Shown piece by piece: positions 59,318 through 64,000 of a DNA stretch of 64,000 bases (its first letter is position 1; each line of letters starts with the position of its first letter). The stretch is from Telopea speciosissima (lineage: Eukaryota; Streptophyta; Magnoliopsida; Proteales; Proteaceae), in the NCBI RefSeq assembly GCF_018873765.1, contig NC_057918.1:11168862-11232861 (forward strand), read 5' to 3'. The position numbers and the translations under genes are program-made. The notes beneath the pieces were generated by a model, which ran no database searches, was not told where the DNA came from, and was given only the letters and a program-made list of their open reading frames with translations.

Positions 59318-62300
59318 ATGAACTACATGTTTTGGAACTGCCGTGGGTTAGGCAATGAACCTACAGTGAGAAGGCTTAGAGCCCTGGTAATTGAAAATAA
59401 TTTAGATATGATTGTTGTAGCTGAACCTAAGATACCTTTTGAGAATGCAATCCAAATTATGCGAAAATTGGGTATGCAACACTGCTTGAATAATGGGCCT
59501 GAGGGTGCCAATCGGCTATGGATTTTTTGGAAGGACCATGTTAAGGTGGATGTCTTGGCGACTCACTTGTATTTTATCTCTTTGGCTTGTGAAACTAGGG
59601 GGTTTGGAGCTAAATTCTTTTTGTCTGCGGTTCATGCCCTGTGTGTGCTGGTGGATAGGAATTGTCTTTGGGAAGTGATAGGTAATGCATTGGACGATGT
59701 TACTACCCCTTGGGCGATTACGGGTGACTTCAATGCTATTCTGGCTCCTCATGAAAAGCTTGGTGGTCGGCCTCCTTGTGCTAGTTCGATGGAGCGTTTC
59801 AAGAACTTTGTGGATTGAGCCGGTCTTGTGGATGCGGGGTTCGAGGGAAACAGTTTTACTTGGTCGAATGGTCAAGGTGGTTGCAACTTGATTAGAGCCA
59901 GGCTGGATAGGGTGCTCTGCAATCTGGCTTGGTTCGACACTTTCCAATTTTCAAAGGTTCAGCAATTAAACAAGGCATGCTCGGATCATTCCCCTATTTG
60001 TCTGAGTTTCTCTATGACTAGGGAGCGTTCCCATGCTCCACTCAAATTCCAACAAATGTGGCTTCATCACCTGCCTTTTATGGACTTCGTGGGTGAGTGT
60101 TGGGCTACTCCCTTTGTGGGGATGCCCTTGACGGTCTTGTTCCTTAAACTGAAGCATCTTCGCGGTCACCTCAAGACTTGGACTAGGGATTATTTTGGCG
60201 ACATTCACCAGAATGTTAGGAACGCTGAAGATGGGGTAACTAGGGCGGAATTTGAGTATGAGACTAACCCTACTGAGCAGGCGCTTAGTGCTCTTAGAAG
60301 CGCATGGGGCCATCTAAACCGTGTTTTGTTGCAGGAAGAAATATTTTGGAAGGAGAAATCTAGGGTAAAGTGGCTAAAAGAGGGGGAGAGGAACACCAGG
60401 TTTTTCCACTCTATAGTCAACGTGAAGCGAAAACGGAGTGGTATCTGCAAAATAAAAAATGCCCAGGGGGAGTGGATACTGGACAAAGAAGGGGTGAATG
60501 AGGAGGCGATCAAGTATTTTTCAGATATTTTTTCTCCAGGTTCAACAACTTCGCATGAGGACCTGCTGAATTCCATTCCTACAATTATCTCTGTTGAGGA
60601 AAATAATCTGTTGGCGGTAACGCCAGGATTTGATGAGGTTAAGGAAGCGATTTTTGCTCTTTCTAAAGACAGTGCACTTGGTCCAGATGGCTTCACTGGC
60701 CACTTTTTCACTGCCTGTTGGGAGTTAGTTGGTGCAGACGTTTGGGAGGCAGTCAAGGATTTCTTTGAGGGCAGTTATGTTCCCAGGAGCTTCACCTCGT
60801 AACATCTTGTCCTGATCCCCAAGAAGGAGGTGCCTGAGCTCATGTCGGATTTTAGGCCGATAAGCCTCTGCAATTTCTCTTATAAAGTTATTGCGAAGGT
60901 GCTGGCAGCCAAACTAGCCATTTTAATTCCCAGAGTTATCTCAGAGGAGCAAGGGGGTTTTATACGAGGAAGATATATCCATGACAACATTGCCCTGGTT
61001 CAGGAGATGGTGCAAAATCTTGCTAGGAATACTCAGGGTGGTAATGTCATTCTGAAGCTGGACATGGCAAAGGCATATGACCGGTTGGAGTGGAACATTC
61101 TTGTTGAGGTGCTGCAAAAATTTGGTTTCTGTCCAGCCTGGATTTGTATCATTGAGAAGACTCTCCAGAATTGCTGGTTCTCGGTGGTTCTTGGTTCTGG
61201 CCCGACAGGGTATTTTAAGTCCTCCAGAGGGCTTCGACAGGGGGACCCACTGTCTCCGCTGTTGTTCATCTTGGCTGAAGAAGTGCTGAGTAGGGATCTC
61301 TCTAACCTCTTTGTTAGTGGTCAAGCAAGTTTTTTCCACCTCCCTCGAAGATGTCCAGGTATCTCTCACAGCCTTTATGCAGACGATGCGATTATTTTTT
61401 CTAAGGGAACTAAGGCCTCATTACAGCATATTATGGGCCACATTGCTCGCTATGAAGAATTCTCTGTGCAGCTTGTTAATCATAGCAAAAGCTACTTTGT
61501 GGTTAGTCATAAGGCTTCTACTCGCCTATGCCGAAGGGTTAGAGATGTTATAGGCTTTGAAAGAAAATTACTGCCTTTCACTTACCTAGGAGCGCCGGTT
61601 TTCTCTGGGAGATTGAAGATTGCCTATTTTGAGACTGTCTTGGCAAGGGTTAGAAAGAAAATTTTTTGTTGGAAAGGAAAGCTGCTCTCGGCTGGGGGTA
61701 GGGTGACCCTTTTGAAACATGTGCTGGCTTCACTCCCCATTCACATTCTTGCGTGTTTGGATATCCCTCGCACTATTATGAGGCATTTTAACTCCATGTG
61801 TGCTAATTTCCTATGGGGTGAGTCAGAGTTTGGAATGAAAAGGCACTGGGTTAGTTGGGACCATGTCTGCAAACCCCTTCAAGAGGGAGGTTTGGGAATC
61901 AGAGCCCTATGGGATGTTAATGTAGCGATGTGCCTTAAGAGTATGTGGAGAGCCTTGTACGAACCCTCCCTTTGGGGCCATTTCTTCAGGGTGAAATTCT
62001 TAAATGGGTGGCACATCTCCTTGGTGCAACAGCCTAAGATGGGGTCAAAGACTTGGAGGGTATCTTTAGCTCTTAAGGATCTGCTACCAGAGCATTCTCT
62101 CTGGCTAGTGGGGCAAGGAAATGTTCTTTTTTGGATTAACAATGGGTGTGGAGAGGGCTCGTTACTTGATCATGTTGATGGTGCTCTCCATGTCAACGTT
62201 GAATTATGCGTTAAAGATGCACTGTAGGAAGGGGGAACTTGGGATTTAGTGGTGTTGGACAGAATTGATAATGACAGGGTGCGTTGGAAAGTTGCTAACA

Positions 62301-63378
62301 CCAAGATCGTTCTCACTGCTAGAGAGGATAGCTTGATTTGGTCACCTGATAATGAAGGTTTGTTCTCCCTAAAATTAACGTGGAACGCTGTTCGCAGGGT
62401 GCACCCCTCAGTTCCTTTTACTAGATGGATCTGGAATGGTACAATTCCTACAAAGATCGGGTTTTTCACGTGGCAAGTGATCACTGGCAGCATCACCACG
62501 GACGATTCAGTCAAGCGTGCAGGGATCCCCCTAGCTTCTAAGTGTTGGTGTTGCAAACACCCACAACAGGAAACAACAACCCATGTTCTTGTGTGTGGGG
62601 TTGTGGAGTCTAAGGTTTGGAGGTTTTTTGGTAACCTCTTTGATGTTCAGATCATCCCCACACAAGATTTGACGGCTAGAGTTGCATTCTGGCAGTCCAA
62701 GGGGTCTTTCAAGAATATTTTCACTTTTTTCATAGGGATTCTGCCCTCTTTTATCATATGGGAGTTGTGGCGAGAGTGCAATAATAGGCGGCATAGTAAT
62801 GGTGTTAGATCAGCGAACATGATTGTGTGGAAGGTTGCTCATTGGCTCAGTGAGGTACCGCTTCCTGCGTTTTCGATGACCATTAATAGTCTAAGAGAAG
62901 AGCTAGCATTACAGGTTCTCAACGTCAAGCACCCCACTACCAAGCTTAAAGTTCCCCGCCCCATCTACTGGTGCCCATCTATTACTGGAGTGAAAATCAA
63001 TGTTGATGGCGCTAGTAAAGGCAACCCAGGTCTTAGTGGGGGGGGGGGGGAGGGATCATAAGGGACAGCTCGGGCTCTATGGTGTTGGCGTTTGCTAACT
63101 TCTATGGAAGGTGTACAAATATTGAAGCTGAATTGAGGGCGGTGCTAGATGGTCTAAGGATCTGTGCGAGCAGGGGTTTCTATGGGTGCCTTGTGTGCTC
63201 AGATTCCAAGAGCATTGTGCAATTCATTGCCTCAAAAGACTGCAGGGTTTGGAAGTGCTGGTACTGGTTTTTTGAGGTTATCCAGTTGGTGGAGCAACTG
63301 AAGGCGAATGTGGCATTCTCGTACAGGGAGGGTAACCGCGCAGCAGATTTTCTTGCCAATGGGGCCTGTCAGACATAA
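59318..63378 (+). pseudogene. LINE ORF2: endonuclease, reverse transcriptase, zf-RVT, RNase H
   Basis: One frame runs from ATG at 59318 with in-frame stops at 59816 (TGA), 60800 (TAA) and 62225 (TAG), then needs a frame change at a 13-G run (63038-63050) to reach the final stop at 63376-63378. Domains in order: endonuclease with NCRGLG, AEPKI, GDFNAI and SDHSPI; reverse transcriptase with DFRPISLCN, GFIRGR, LDMAKAYDR, RQGDPLSP and SLYADD (61373-61387); a zf-RVT region near 62520-62630 (CWCCKH and following His/Cys); and RNase H with NVDGASKGNPG, IEAELRAVLDGL and CSDSK. The whole catalytic set is recognisable, but four separate lesions prevent a full protein. Confidence 0.92.
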
Positions 63379-63667
63379 AGTAACAGCTTGTTTCAGTCGA
63401 TTAGGGAGCTCCACCCAAGCCTCGCTCGTATCATTAGAGAGGATAGGGCTGGCCTCCCCGTTTTTAGGCTTTAATGGTGTTTTCTTAGGGAGTGCTTGAG
63501 AGCTCTTCAGTTGTATGATGGGTTTGGGGTAAGGCGGGCTATGTCCCCCCCCCCCCCCCCGTGTATTTCTTTTTCAGATGCATTTCTAATAAAGGTCTAG
63601 GGGCTCCCCCGGGTCCCAGAGAATGTTCGGGGTAAAAAATAAATAAATAAATAAATTTGAGAGGATT

Positions 63668-64000
63668 AAAATCCCTGTGGTTACTGCATACCACCATGTG
63701 CATTTATCATATATGAGGCACAAAAGGAATTGAAGTAGGTCAGATGAGTAAAATTTGAAGGCAACTCGGGCCCCTTATTTCTTCCATGAGGCATGCCAGC
63801 CAAGTGGGGTAATATGAAACCTTTGAATACGAAGACAATACCCTGTACTGGTCAAGTGTCAAATATCAACTCCTAACTCAATTGGATGACATATACCAAA
63901 CAAATAAAAAAATCAATCACAAGGCCTACCATGTGACAATAAGGTACGACGTTGGAGGACAGTAATTGGTGTGTGGTACTGAGCATTGAAGGGTAATAAG
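63668..64000. other. Right flank, no gene seen
   Basis: AT-rich sequence after the LINE. No exon or repeat is recognised. Confidence 0.45.

Larger units (their letters stand above)
57961..63653 (+). mobile_element. Nearly full-length L1-like LINE
   Basis: An ORF1 with a DUF4283-like region and an ORF2 with endonuclease, reverse transcriptase, zf-RVT and RNase H domains are followed by a short 3' region and an (AAAT)n tail at about 63634-63656. Flanking 14-mers AATTTAAGAGGATT (57947-57960) and AATTTGAGAGGATT (63654-63667) differ at one base and are a candidate target duplication, which would set the 5' end near 57961. Low decay of the coding regions suggests a fairly recent insertion. Confidence 0.88.

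Noticed and set aside
1..64000. CRISPR arrays, rRNA and canonical tRNA genes, known plant miRNA mature sequences
   Set aside because: Looked for by eye on both strands. No spaced repeats of CRISPR type, no complete tRNA cloverleaf, no rRNA and no familiar conserved miRNA core was found.

Overview
The window looks like nuclear DNA from a flowering plant, most likely a eudicot. Intron-containing plant transcription-factor genes, a chloroplast-type membrane protein and GA/CT-rich leaders sit in AT-rich DNA full of LINEs, LTR elements and small hairpin elements. The species cannot be fixed from sequence alone; an early-diverging eudicot is only a guess. Only four genes are well supported: (1) the first four coding exons of a FOUR LIPS/MYB88-type R2R3-MYB gene, minus strand, cut by the left edge; (2) a single-exon gene for a 195-residue plastid membrane protein with a bacterial-type PH-like domain (15061-15648, minus); (3) a three-exon class I HD-Zip gene of the ATHB13/ATHB23 type (21357-22943, minus); (4) a single-exon gene for a 503-residue, probably N-myristoylated, glutaredoxin-domain protein with a C-terminal Cys-rich zinc-binding tail (38321-39832, plus).

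Layout. 0-6 kb: MYB gene, its GA-rich upstream region, two head-to-tail RTE-LINE 3' fragments and a lone 5'-exon-like stretch. 6-15 kb: AT-rich intergenic DNA with one possible 89-residue gene and a repeat present twice. 15-23 kb: PH-like gene, long intergenic stretch, HD-Zip gene. 26.7-29.5 kb: a decayed Ty1/copia pol fragment, a decayed LINE 3' end and a long-TIR MITE. 30.9-36.1 kb: a cluster of short hairpin elements sharing termini and 9-11 bp target duplications. 38-40 kb: glutaredoxin-like gene. 41.3-42.6 kb: a 1333-bp Mutator-like element with a perfect 9-bp target duplication. 44-49 kb: small duplications, a possible SINE, a minus-strand RTE fragment and a possible terminal exon. 50.1-53.2 kb: a deleted Ty3/gypsy-type LTR element, its 3' LTR cut short beside another hairpin element. 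57.8-63.7 kb: a hairpin MITE next to an almost full-length L1-like LINE whose ORF2 carries three in-frame stops and one homopolymer frameshift.

The genes do not form an operon or a visible functional cluster. What stands out is the mobile DNA, above all the hairpin family: its termini are conserved while the stem arms differ between copies but still pair within each copy.
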